Positions 16,118 to 24,662 of a stretch of DNA of 64,000 bases are shown piece after piece. Under the pieces are notes generated by a model that saw only the letters and a list, made by a program, of their open reading frames with translations, did no database searches and had not been told where the DNA came from. Every line of letters starts with the position of its first letter. The stretch's first letter is position 1. The stretch lies in NCBI GenBank assembly GCA_902363675.1, contig CABJAV010000004.1:1-64000 (forward strand), given 5' to 3'. The position numbers and the translations under genes were made by a program. The stretch comes from Lachnospiraceae bacterium. GTDB taxonomy: Bacteria > Bacillota > Clostridia > Lachnospirales > Lachnospiraceae.

Positions 16118-18766
16118 ATGAGCAAAGAATTAAGCAAGACTTATGATCCAAAAGATATTGAGGATCGTCTCTATAAGAAGTGGGAGGACAACGGCTATTT
16201 TCATGCAGAAGTAGATCGCAGCAAAAAGCCTTTTACAATTGTAATGCCACCACCAAATATTACTGGTCAGCTCCATATGGGCCATGCACTGGACAATACC
16301 ATGCAGGATATTCTTATTCGTTATAAGAGAATGCAGGGCTACAATGCGTTATGGCAGCCTGGTACAGACCATGCTTCGATTGCAACAGAAGTTAAGGTAA
16401 TCCAGAGTCTGAAGGAGCAGGGAATCAACAAGGCAGACCTGACACGTGAAGAGTTCCTGGAAAAATGCTGGGAGTGGAGAAAAGAGTACGGCGGACGTAT
16501 CGTAAAGCAGCTGCGTAAGCTTGGTTCTTCCGCAGACTGGCAGCGTGAGCGTTTTACCATGGATGAGGGATGCTCTCATGCAGTACAGGAAGTATTTACC
16601 AAGTTATATAAGAAGGGATGGATTTATAAGGGATCCCGTATCGTTAACTGGTGTCCGGTATGTAAGACTTCTATTTCCGATGCGGAAGTGGAGCATGAGG
16701 AACAGGATGGCTTTTTCTGGCATATCAATTATCCGGTAGTAGGAGAAGAGGGACGATTTGTAGAGATCGCTACCACACGTCCGGAGACCTTGTTCGGTGA
16801 TACTGCAGTGGCAGTCAATCCGGATGACGAGCGCTATCAGGATATTATTGGAAAGACATTAAAGCTTCCAATGACGGACCGTGAGATTCCGGTAATTGCA
16901 GACTCTTATGTAGACAAGGAGTTCGGAACCGGTTGCGTAAAGATCACACCGGCACACGACCCGAACGATTTCGAAGTTGGAAAGCGTCATAACTTAGAGG
17001 AAATCGTTGTAATCAATGATGATGCTACAATGAACGAGAAGGCCGGTAAATATGCAGGTATGGACCGTTATGAGTGTCGTAAAGCATTAGTGGATGATCT
17101 CGAAAAAGAAGGTCTTCTTGTAAAAGTCGTACCACATTCTCATAATGTAGGTGTACACGACAGATGTCACACAACTGTTGAGCCAATGATTAAGCAGCAG
17201 TGGTTCGTAAAGATGGATGAGATGATCAAACCGGCAGTTGAAGGTGTAAAGAACGGTGAGATCGAGCTTCTTCCAAAGCGTATGGACAAGACATACTTCA
17301 ACTGGACCGATAATATCCGTGACTGGTGTATCAGCCGCCAGCTCTGGTGGGGACACCGTATTCCGGCATGGTATTGTGATGACTGTGGTGAGATGGTCGT
17401 ATCCATCGAGAATCCGGGCAAGTGTCCAAAATGCGGATGCACACATATGACACAGGATCCGGATACACTCGATACATGGTTCTCATCCGCACTGTGGCCA
17501 TTCTCTACCTTAGGCTGGCCGGAAAAGACGGAAGATCTGGATTACTTCTATCCGAACGACGTACTTGTAACCGGATATGACATCATTTTCTTCTGGGTTA
17601 TCCGTATGATCTTCTCCGGATATGAGCAGATGGGCAAGGCACCATTCCACACCGTACTGTTCCATGGACTTGTCAGAGATTCCCAGGGACGTAAGATGAG
17701 TAAATCACTTGGAAATGGTATCGATCCACTTGAAGTTATTGACAAATACGGTGCAGATGCACTTCGTCTGACATTGATTACCGGTAATGCGCCAGGAAAT
17801 GATATGCGTTTCTACTGGGAGCGTGTTGAGGCTTCCCGTAACTTTGCAAACAAAGTATGGAATGCTTCCCGTTTCATCATGATGAATCTGGATGGAATGG
17901 AGATTAAGGAGCCGGCATTGGATGAACTTCGTCCGGCAGATAAGTGGATTATTTCCAAAGTCAATACACTGGCAAAAGATGCAACCGAGAATATGGACAA
18001 GTTCGAGCTTGGTATCGCCGTACAGAAAGTATACGATTTCATCTGGGATGAGTTCTGTGACTGGTACATCGAGATCGCAAAAGTCCGTACTTACAAGAAA
18101 GATGAAAATCCACAGTCTGCAAACGCAGCACTCTGGACATTAAAGACTGTATTGACAGAGGCTTTGAAGCTTCTTCATCCATATATGCCATTCATCACAG
18201 AAGAAATCTTCTGTACATTACAGTCAGAGGAAGAGACAATTATGCTTTCCAAGTGGCCGGAATACAAGGATGAGTGGAATTTCCCGGCAGAGGAAGCTGC
18301 AATCGAGCACTGCAAGGATCTCGTAAAAGGCATCCGTAATGTCCGTACAGAGATGGATGTTCCACCTTCACGCAAGGCAAAACTGTTCATTACTTCTGAG
18401 GATGCAAATCTTCGCAATACGTTTGAAGAGAACAAAGAAGTATACGTAAATCTTGCTTCTGCAAGCGAGATTACGGTACAGGCAGACAAGAAGGGAATCG
18501 GAGAGGATGCGGTATCCGTTGTGATCCCTGGCGCTGTTGTTTATCTCCCATTAGAAGATCTTGTAGACTTTGAGAAGGAAAAAGAACGTCTCAACAAAGA
18601 AAAGGATAAGCTGACAAAGGAACTTGCACGTTCTAAGGGAATGCTTTCCAATGAGAAATTCTTAAACAATGCAAAGCCTGAAAAAGTACAGGAAGAGAAA
18701 GACAAGCTTGCAAAATATGAGCAGATGATGGCTCAGGTTGAGCAGCGTCTTGCCCAGATGAAGTAG
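16118..18766 (+). CDS. valS: valyl-tRNA synthetase
   Basis: An 882-residue class I aminoacyl-tRNA synthetase that charges tRNA-Val with valine. The HIGH motif is in PPPNITGQLHMGHALDN and the KMSKS motif in GRKMSKSLGNGIDP. The editing domain (ATTRPETLFGDTAVAVNP) and the C-terminal coiled-coil tRNA arm (about 815-882) are present, with full family length. The ATG at 16118 is chosen for its AAAGGAAG site and because upstream codons lie in the palindromic leader. It is controlled by the T-box; the palindromic element lies between terminator and start codon. Confidence 0.97.
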   Translation: MSKELSKTYDPKDIEDRLYKKWEDNGYFHAEVDRSKKPFTIVMPPPNITGQLHMGHALDNTMQDILIRYKRMQGYNALWQPGTDHASIATEVKVIQSLKEQGINKADLTREEFLEKCWEWRKEYGGRIVKQLRKLGSSADWQRERFTMDEGCSHAVQEVFTKLYKKGWIYKGSRIVNWCPVCKTSISDAEVEHEEQDGFFWHINYPVVGEEGRFVEIATTRPETLFGDTAVAVNPDDERYQDIIGKTLKLPMTDREIPVIADSYVDKEFGTGCVKITPAHDPNDFEVGKRHNLEEIVVINDDATMNEKAGKYAGMDRYECRKALVDDLEKEGLLVKVVPHSHNVGVHDRCHTTVEPMIKQQWFVKMDEMIKPAVEGVKNGEIELLPKRMDKTYFNWTDNIRDWCISRQLWWGHRIPAWYCDDCGEMVVSIENPGKCPKCGCTHMTQDPDTLDTWFSSALWPFSTLGWPEKTEDLDYFYPNDVLVTGYDIIFFWVIRMIFSGYEQMGKAPFHTVLFHGLVRDSQGRKMSKSLGNGIDPLEVIDKYGADALRLTLITGNAPGNDMRFYWERVEASRNFANKVWNASRFIMMNLDGMEIKEPALDELRPADKWIISKVNTLAKDATENMDKFELGIAVQKVYDFIWDEFCDWYIEIAKVRTYKKDENPQSANAALWTLKTVLTEALKLLHPYMPFITEEIFCTLQSEEETIMLSKWPEYKDEWNFPAEEAAIEHCKDLVKGIRNVRTEMDVPPSRKAKLFITSEDANLRNTFEENKEVYVNLASASEITVQADKKGIGEDAVSVVIPGAVVYLPLEDLVDFEKEKERLNKEKDKLTKELARSKGMLSNEKFLNNAKPEKVQEEKDKLAKYEQMMAQVEQRLAQMK

Positions 18767-18825
18767 ATTTGCAGGAATTACGTCGCTTTTTGCGATATTT
18801 TTCTAAAAACTTTATAGAAATTTAC

Positions 18826-18853
18826 TTGCATAAAAAAGTCACTATATTATAAT
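18826..18853 (+). promoter_or_regulatory. promoter TTGCAT-N16-TATAAT
   Basis: A perfect -10 at 18848-18853 with a four-of-six -35, about 85 bases before the small ORF at 18939. Confidence 0.6.
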
Positions 18854-18863
18854 GAAGAATGCC

Positions 18864-18897
18864 AACAGATGTCGCGATATCCTTCGTGGCATCTGTT
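18864..18897 (+). other. leader stem-loop
   Basis: AACAGATG (18864-18871) pairs with CATCTGTT (18890-18897) just downstream of the predicted transcript start. There is no T-run, so it looks like a stabilising or regulatory 5' hairpin rather than a terminator. Confidence 0.4.
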
Positions 18898-18938
18898 ACA
18901 AAGAATATAGTGTTGGCCTGGGCAAAAGGAGAACGAAA

Positions 18939-19088
18939 ATGATAAATTTTGAGAAAGAATTGAAAAATTTCGAACCGAGTCTTGAAGTGGAAGAAGCAGA
19001 ATCTGCTATATATAATCACGATTTAACAGATGTGACAGACATTATCACAGAAATTTTGCGTGATGTAAAAGAAAAGGAAAACAGATAA
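18939..19088 (+). CDS. small acidic protein, unknown
   Basis: A 49-residue acidic, helical protein (INFEKELKNFEPSLEVEE, DVTDIITEILRDVKEKE). The ATG at 18939 is preceded by AAAGGAG; longer in-frame starts lack a site. It lies 28 bases before the zinc-ribbon/TPR protein and is probably cotranscribed with it. No family is recognised. The composition suggests a cytoplasmic partner or adaptor. Confidence 0.55.
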   Translation: MINFEKELKNFEPSLEVEEAESAIYNHDLTDVTDIITEILRDVKEKENR

Positions 19089-19116
19089 GCAGTGCAGACA
19101 TAAGAGAGAGGTTCAT

Positions 19117-20484
19117 ATGATTTGTTATAGATGTGGAATGGAAGCTGGCAATGCGCGGCACTGTCCGTCCTGTGGGGCTGACTTAGAAGTGTTTCATCGA
19201 GTGATACGCATTTCCAATTCATATTACAACATAGGACTGGAACAGGCGAGTGTACGTAATTTATCGAGTGCGGTCATCAGCCTGAAGAACAGTCTTAAAT
19301 TTAATAAGTACAACATTGATGCGAGAAATTTACTGGGATTGGTTTACTGTGAAATGGGTGAGACGGTTGCAGCGCTGAGCGAGTGGGTAATCAGCCGCAG
19401 CTATCAGCCGGAGAACAACATTGCAAACCGCTATCTGGATGAAATTCAGAAGAACCGGGGGCAGCTGGATGCGGTAAATCAGACTATTAAAAAATATAAT
19501 CAAGCTTTACATTATTGCAAACAAGATAGCAGAGATCTTGCAATTATCCAACTGAAAAAAGTATTGTCTTTAAACCCGAAACTGGTCAAAGGACATCAGC
19601 TTCTTGCGCTGTTATACATTCAGGATGGCAAGTTGGAACTGGCTAAGAAGACGCTTCGTAATGCGGGAAAAATTGATACAAACAATACCACAACTTTGCG
19701 GTATTTAAAAGAAGTTAATACTAGATTAAAGGAAAGAAATCCTTCAAAGAAACCCAAAAACGATGATTTGATTTCTTATCAGAGTGGAAATGAGACCATT
19801 ATCATGCCGAAGCGTTTCAAGGAGACTTCCATTGGTGCAACACTGGTATATATCGTAATTGGATTGTTGGTTGGTACCGCTGTGACAGCGTTTCTTGTCG
19901 TTCCGAATGTGCGCAGCCGTGCGATGGAAGATGCAAGGGCACAGGTGGCAGATGCAAGTGATACGATTTCTACTAAGGGACAGGAAATCAAAGATCTTGA
20001 AAATCAGATTTCAGATCTGCAGGACAAACTGGAGGAAGAGACAAATAATAATGAAAAGGTTGCAGATCAGATTAAATCTTACGAGCGATTGCTTAAGGCA
20101 TATGTTTCCTATGCGGATAATGATGTGATTGCGACAGGTGAGACTTTAGAAAAAGTGGATACATCCTATTTGTCAAAGAGTTCGAAAACCATTTACGACG
20201 ATTTAAATGAAAAAGTGCAGGGGCAGTATCTTGAAAAACTGTATCAGGAAGGCTACAGATATTATCAGAGAGGCAACTATAAGGATGCAATCAAGGATCT
20301 GAAGAAGGTTGTCAAGAAACAGGAAGATTTCCGGGATGGCTCCGCTGCATATTATCTGGCACAGTCATATCGAAAGAATAACAATCTTGAGACAGCAAAG
20401 CAGTATTATCAGTACGTGGTAGATAATTATCCGGGAACGGAACGTGCGAGAACTTCGCAGAATTATGTGGATGCACAGGAGTAA
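19117..20484 (+). CDS. zinc-ribbon TPR membrane protein with coiled coil
   Basis: A 455-residue protein. It begins with a four-cysteine zinc ribbon (CYRCGMEAGNARHCPSCG). Two or three TPR repeats follow (about 30-200; DARNLLGLVYCEMGETVAAL, KGHQLLALLYIQDGKLELAK). One membrane helix (about 240-262) leads to a coiled coil (about 275-310), and a final TPR-like pair forms the outside domain (YRYYQRGNYKDAIKDLKKVV, AAYYLAQSYRKNNNLETAKQ). TPRs on both sides of the membrane suggest a scaffold that links cytoplasmic and envelope complexes. It is followed by a terminator. Function is not known. Confidence 0.75.
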   Translation: MICYRCGMEAGNARHCPSCGADLEVFHRVIRISNSYYNIGLEQASVRNLSSAVISLKNSLKFNKYNIDARNLLGLVYCEMGETVAALSEWVISRSYQPENNIANRYLDEIQKNRGQLDAVNQTIKKYNQALHYCKQDSRDLAIIQLKKVLSLNPKLVKGHQLLALLYIQDGKLELAKKTLRNAGKIDTNNTTTLRYLKEVNTRLKERNPSKKPKNDDLISYQSGNETIIMPKRFKETSIGATLVYIVIGLLVGTAVTAFLVVPNVRSRAMEDARAQVADASDTISTKGQEIKDLENQISDLQDKLEEETNNNEKVADQIKSYERLLKAYVSYADNDVIATGETLEKVDTSYLSKSSKTIYDDLNEKVQGQYLEKLYQEGYRYYQRGNYKDAIKDLKKVVKKQEDFRDGSAAYYLAQSYRKNNNLETAKQYYQYVVDNYPGTERARTSQNYVDAQE

Positions 20485-20512
20485 ACAAACTATAATAAAA
20501 TAATGATTTAAC

Positions 20513-20557
20513 AAAAGAGATGTCATGGCATAAGACTGTGAGGTCTCTTTTTTCTTT
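20513..20557 (+). terminator. rho-independent terminator
   Basis: AAAAGAGA (20513-20520) pairs with TCTCTTTT (20544-20551) and T residues continue. It separates the TPR gene from spoIIAA. Confidence 0.65.
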
Positions 20558-20585
20558 ATAGTAAATTTTTGGGAGGAGGACAACT

Positions 20586-20912
20586 ATGGAATTACAATAT
20601 CAGATTACAAAAGAACAATTGATTGTACCAATGCCAAAAGAAGTTGATCACCATATCGCGAAAACAATCAGCAGGGAAATTGATTTTCTTATTGATTCCT
20701 GGCATGTGCGAAAACTGATTTTTGATTTTGCAGAGACGGATTTTATGGACAGCTCTGGAATTGGGGTTCTGATTGGGCGAAAAAAGACTATGGATATGCA
20801 CAGGGGAGAAATCTGTGCAAGGAATCTTGGAGAGCGGGCGCAGAAAATATTTGACAAGTCAGGATTGGCACAAATTATCCTGGTAGAATCTGGAAGAGAG
20901 GAGAAACAGTGA
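20586..20912 (+). CDS. spoIIAA: anti-sigma F factor antagonist SpoIIAA
   Basis: A 108-residue STAS-domain protein. The phosphorylation loop DFMDSSGIGVLIGR is intact (Ser56/Ser57). In the forespore, unphosphorylated SpoIIAA displaces sigma F from SpoIIAB. GGGAGGAGG precedes the ATG. It is the first gene of the classical spoIIAA-spoIIAB-sigF operon, with overlapping genes. Confidence 0.95.
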   Translation: MELQYQITKEQLIVPMPKEVDHHIAKTISREIDFLIDSWHVRKLIFDFAETDFMDSSGIGVLIGRKKTMDMHRGEICARNLGERAQKIFDKSGLAQIILVESGREEKQ

Positions 20913-21349
20913 TGGCAGAGCAAAATCATATGCAGGTGATTTTTGACGCAAAATCAGTAAATGAGAGCCTGGCAAGAATGGTGGTAACTGCTTTTATGAC
21001 AGATATGAATCCGACATTAGAGCAGGTGTCAGATGTAAAGACAGCGGTGTCAGAGGCGGTTACAAATGCAATTATTCATGGATATGAAAATAAGGAAGAT
21101 TCGGTGGAATTATGCTGCGATAGAGATGGTCAGCAACTGATTGTAACAGTAGAGGATCATGGTGTTGGAATTGCGGATGTTGAACGGGCGAGAAATCCTT
21201 TTTATACGACAAAGCCGGAACTGGAGCGTTCTGGTATGGGATTTACTTTTATGGAAGCCTTCATGGACAAGGTGGAAGTGTGTTCACAGCTTGGCGTGGG
21301 AACGAAAGTAGTGATGTGGAAATACATAGAAAGGGACAGTGAAAAGTAA
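20912..21349 (+). CDS. spoIIAB: anti-sigma F factor / serine kinase SpoIIAB
   Basis: A 145-residue GHKL-family serine kinase. The N-box (VKTAVSEAVTNAIIHGYENK), G1 (VEDHGVGIAD) and G2 (SGMGFTFMEAFMD) are visible. It binds and inhibits sigma F and phosphorylates SpoIIAA. The ATG at 20912 overlaps the spoIIAA stop by one base (TGATG). A GTG at 20909 is the alternative. AGAGGAG lies 8 bases upstream of the ATG. Confidence 0.95.
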   Translation: MAEQNHMQVIFDAKSVNESLARMVVTAFMTDMNPTLEQVSDVKTAVSEAVTNAIIHGYENKEDSVELCCDRDGQQLIVTVEDHGVGIADVERARNPFYTTKPELERSGMGFTFMEAFMDKVEVCSQLGVGTKVVMWKYIERDSEK

Positions 21350-22082
21350 GGAGTATGCAAATGAGGAAAATTGGCGTAAAGCCATAGAGGAGGCACAAAA
21401 GGGAGACAGGAAAATCAGAGATGTCCTTGTGTCAGAGAATATGGGACTTGTCTATATGGTGGCAAAACGATTTCAGGGAAGAGGTGTGGAGGAAGAGGAA
21501 TTAACGCAGATTGGTGCAATTGGATTGATTAAAGCGATTGATAAATTTGATCCCAAACTTCCATATACATTTTCTACTTATGCGGTTCCAATGATTATGG
21601 GCGAAATCCGGCGTTTTTTGCGGGATGATAACATGATTCATATAAGCCGTCAGGTGAAGGAAAACGCAAGAAAGATTGCAATTGTCAAAGAAAAAATGAA
21701 AAAGACGGAAAATAAAGATCCGACACTTGAGGAATTGCAAAGAGAAACAGGGCTATCTTATGAAGATCTTGTGGTAGCGATGGAATCTTCGGTTGGCGTA
21801 GAGTCGATTTCAAAGCCTGTTGCAGGGGAGGACAGTGCGGGAGCATTGACGATTGCGGATCAGCTGGAGGATAAGAAACCTTTTGAAGGCCCTATTTTGA
21901 ACCGGATTGCGTTACAACAGGTGATGGATGAGCTTGATGAAGGGGAAGTACGTCTGATTTCTCTGCGCTATATGCAAAATCATACACAGGCAGAGGTTGC
22001 ACAGATCCTTGGGACAAATCAGGTTGCGGTTTCCCGTCAGGAACGGCATATTTTGGGAAAGTTAAGAAAAAAACTTGCATAA
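21339..22082 (+). CDS. sigF: RNA polymerase sporulation sigma factor SigF
   Basis: A 247-residue sigma-70 family factor. Region 2 is present (NMGLVYMVAKRF, LTQIGAIGLIKAIDKFD, FSTYAVPMIMGEIRRFLRDD), then region 3 (LEELQRETGLSYEDLVVAME) and the region 4 helix-turn-helix (HTQAEVAQILGTNQVAVSRQE). It starts at a GTG (21339) that overlaps the end of spoIIAB, with AAAGGGA upstream. It is the first compartment-specific forespore sigma factor and supports an endospore-forming host. Confidence 0.95.
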   Translation: MKSKEYANEENWRKAIEEAQKGDRKIRDVLVSENMGLVYMVAKRFQGRGVEEEELTQIGAIGLIKAIDKFDPKLPYTFSTYAVPMIMGEIRRFLRDDNMIHISRQVKENARKIAIVKEKMKKTENKDPTLEELQRETGLSYEDLVVAMESSVGVESISKPVAGEDSAGALTIADQLEDKKPFEGPILNRIALQQVMDELDEGEVRLISLRYMQNHTQAEVAQILGTNQVAVSRQERHILGKLRKKLA

Positions 22083-22186
22083 AATGTGTTGCATGAAATA
22101 AAATGCAAACTTTACTATTTAAAATTATTCAATATTTGGTATAATAAAAACAGGTTAGGTATAACAAACAAAAGAGGAGAAAAAGA

Positions 22187-22954
22187 TTGGGAGAAAAATT
22201 AAATAAGGCTATATTGCCGGATAAATACGACAATTATGTGTTTGATCTCTATGGAACACTGGTTGATATTCATACAGATGAAGAACCAAAGGAGATATGG
22301 GACAAGCTTGCTTTGTTTTATGGGTATTACGGGGCATGCTATTCTGCGGAAGAATTAAAAAAACGCTACGAAACGCTTGTGAAAGGCAAAGAAGCAGATT
22401 TGAAGGTATCGCTGGAGAATGATCCTCATTATGCACATGAATCATCACCGGAGATTGAGATTACAGACGTATTTCAATCATTATTTATGGAAAAGGGTGT
22501 AGAGGCAGACAACACACTGGCAATACACGCAGGACAGTTTTTCCGGGTGCTGGCGACCGAATATATTCGTGTATATCCGGGAACGATAGAAATGTTGCAA
22601 AATTTAAAGAAAAAAGGCAAGAATGTTTATCTGCTTTCGAACGCACAGCGCATTTTTACAGCATATGAGATGCAGGTAATTCAAATTGCAAAGTATTTTG
22701 ATGATATTTTTATTTCATCCGATTTTCAGACAAAGAAGCCGGACATCCGTTTCTTTGAGGCGTTGAAAAACAAACATGGGCTAAAGCCGAAACAGACATT
22801 ATTTATTGGTAACGACAGCCGCTGTGACATTGACGGGGCAAAACAGGTGGAATTTGATACTTTTTATGTCAATTCCAATATATCACCGAAAGACGATAAA
22901 GCAGAAAATGCGGATTACATTGTGGATAATTTCACGGAATGGCTGAGAAAATAA
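22187..22954 (+). CDS. HAD-family phosphatase
   Basis: A 255-residue haloacid-dehalogenase superfamily hydrolase. Motif I is FDLYGTLVD, motif II LLSNAQ, motif III the lysine in KKPDIRFF, and motif IV GNDSRCDIDGA. A cap domain fills about 25-125. It probably removes phosphate from a small metabolite or nucleotide; specificity is not predictable. It begins with TTG at 22187, supported by AGAGGAG at the right distance. A TATAAT at 22140-22145 may be its -10. ldh follows after 29 bases and may be cotranscribed. Confidence 0.85.
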   Translation: MGEKLNKAILPDKYDNYVFDLYGTLVDIHTDEEPKEIWDKLALFYGYYGACYSAEELKKRYETLVKGKEADLKVSLENDPHYAHESSPEIEITDVFQSLFMEKGVEADNTLAIHAGQFFRVLATEYIRVYPGTIEMLQNLKKKGKNVYLLSNAQRIFTAYEMQVIQIAKYFDDIFISSDFQTKKPDIRFFEALKNKHGLKPKQTLFIGNDSRCDIDGAKQVEFDTFYVNSNISPKDDKAENADYIVDNFTEWLRK

Positions 22955-22983
22955 TAGACAGGTAATGCAAAGGAGGATATTGA

Positions 22984-23955
22984 ATGAGTAAAGTGAATCA
23001 GGGAAAAGTGGCAATCGTAGGATGTGGTTTTGTGGGTTCCGCATCGGCATTTGCACTGATGCAGAGTGGATTATTTACGGAGATGGTACTGATCGATGCC
23101 AATCATGACAAGGCAGAGGGAGAAGCGGATGATATCGCGCATGGAATTCCGTTTGGACGCCCGATGAAAATTTATGCCGGAAGTTATGATGATGTGGCAG
23201 ATGCGGCAATTATTGTCATTACTGCAGGTGCAAACCAGAAACCGGATGAAACACGTCTGGATCTTGTACACAAGAATATTTCGATTTTTCAGTCGATTAT
23301 TCCGGAAATCACAAAGAGAGATTTCGGTGGAATTCTGCTGATTGTTGCTAATCCGGTAGATATTCTTACTTATACGGCATTAAAGTTGTCCGGATATCCG
23401 GAAAATCGTGTTATCGGTTCCGGTACAGTGCTTGACAGTGCACGATTAAAATATCATCTGGGAGAACATCTTGGCGTGGACAGTCGAAGCGTACATGCAT
23501 TTATCATCGGAGAGCATGGAGACAGCGAGATTGCAGCATGGAGCAGTGCGAATGTGTCGGGTATTCCGTTGGATAAATTCTGCGAGATGCGTGGACATTA
23601 CAATCATGTGCAGGCAACAGAACGTATTGCGGAGGAGGTAAAACACAGTGCCTATGAGATTATATCAAAGAAAGGCGCAACCTATTATGGAATTGCAATG
23701 TCCGTAAAACGTATCTGTGAGGCGATTATACGTGATGAAAAGTCAATCCTTCCGATTTCAACCATGATGCATGGCGAGTATGGAATTTCGGATGTTGTTT
23801 TGTCAATGCCATGTATTGTTGGTCGTGATGGATATGAAACAAAAGTACCGATTGATCTGGATCAGGATGAAGTTACAAACTTACATGAGTCGGCAAATAC
23901 CTTAAGAAGTGTCATCGAAGATTCTTTCAAAAATGACGACAAAAAGGCAGAATAA
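22984..23955 (+). CDS. ldh: L-lactate dehydrogenase
   Basis: A 323-residue NAD-dependent 2-hydroxyacid dehydrogenase. It has the Rossmann motif VAIVGCGFVGSA, the coupling loop GANQKPDETRLDL (Gln where malate dehydrogenases have Arg, hence lactate), substrate Arg in LDSARLKYHL and catalytic His in IIGEHGDSE. It reduces pyruvate to lactate and restores NAD in fermentation. AAAGGAGG precedes the ATG. The terminator is about 150 bases downstream. Confidence 0.93.
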   Translation: MSKVNQGKVAIVGCGFVGSASAFALMQSGLFTEMVLIDANHDKAEGEADDIAHGIPFGRPMKIYAGSYDDVADAAIIVITAGANQKPDETRLDLVHKNISIFQSIIPEITKRDFGGILLIVANPVDILTYTALKLSGYPENRVIGSGTVLDSARLKYHLGEHLGVDSRSVHAFIIGEHGDSEIAAWSSANVSGIPLDKFCEMRGHYNHVQATERIAEEVKHSAYEIISKKGATYYGIAMSVKRICEAIIRDEKSILPISTMMHGEYGISDVVLSMPCIVGRDGYETKVPIDLDQDEVTNLHESANTLRSVIEDSFKNDDKKAE

Positions 23956-24100
23956 AGAAACACTTAAATTATAGTAACGTATAAGAAACTACAAAAAGAA
24001 TAACAAAAGCAGAAACTATAAGAGTAAAACAAGAATTAAAATCTGACATATACAGCGAAAATAAAAAAAGGACAGATGGATAGCATGACACAAGAAAATG

Positions 24101-24127
24101 GAGACATCGTTTAGATGTCTCTTTTTT
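24101..24127 (+). terminator. rho-independent terminator after ldh
   Basis: GAGACATC (24101-24108) pairs with GATGTCTC (24114-24121), followed by six T. The flanks CAAGAAAA / TTTTCTTG extend the palindrome, so it may work in both directions. Confidence 0.75.
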
Positions 24128-24506
24128 CTTGCGCATAAACGGGTACATAATAAACAAACAAAAAACGAGTTTCGTAACATTTCGGGCGTGTATACAGGAT
24201 ACAAACGAGAAATTAACATAATGTTTTAGATGGATAAAATGAGTGGAAAGCCTTCATTTTTGCATGAAAAATGGTGAGCATATACAAAAATGAATGGTAT
24301 ACATGCAATTAACAGATAATATCTGAAATTAATACGCAAAAAACAAAAATTAAATGAGAATTATTGAGAGAAAAAGTATAACAAAAATTATATATAATAA
24401 AAGGCAAGAAAACACAGAACAGGAATACATGCAAAAAAGTAATGAAAAACAGAGGGAAAAAGGAACTACATTATGGTTAAATTAAATAATTAAGACGATA
24501 TCAGTA
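24128..24506. other. AT-rich gap without a recognisable gene
   Basis: About 380 bases of very A-rich sequence. I see short palindromes (CATTTTT-gcatg-AAAAATG near 24257-24275) but no ORF with a ribosome site and no RNA family I recognise. Confidence 0.5.
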
Positions 24507-24535
24507 TTTACTTTAGCATGATAATGTGCTAATAT
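24507..24535 (+). promoter_or_regulatory. promoter of the amino-acid ABC importer
   Basis: TTTACT (24507-24512), 17-base spacer, TAATAT (24530-24535). The start near 24542 would place the compound palindrome inside the 5' UTR. Confidence 0.45.
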
Positions 24536-24566
24536 ACAAAAACATGATTACGATAATTAATGATAG

Positions 24567-24640
24567 TGTCAAGTATTTTATGAAAACTTGACATGTAGCG
24601 TCAGCCCATTTGCTGAAAGCAAATTATGCATGGGCTGATG
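24567..24640 (+). repeat. compound palindromic leader element, copy 3 (importer operon)
   Basis: TGTCAAG...CTTGACA (24567-24593), linker TGTAGCG (24594-24600), then TCAGCCCAT / ATGGGCTGA (24601-24638) with the inner TTTGC-tgaaa-GCAAA hairpin. It ends 8 bases before the AAAGGAG ribosome site. It is almost identical to modules at 9800-9901. Confidence 0.8.
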
Positions 24641-24662
24641 TTAAATGAAAGGAGAACATTTT

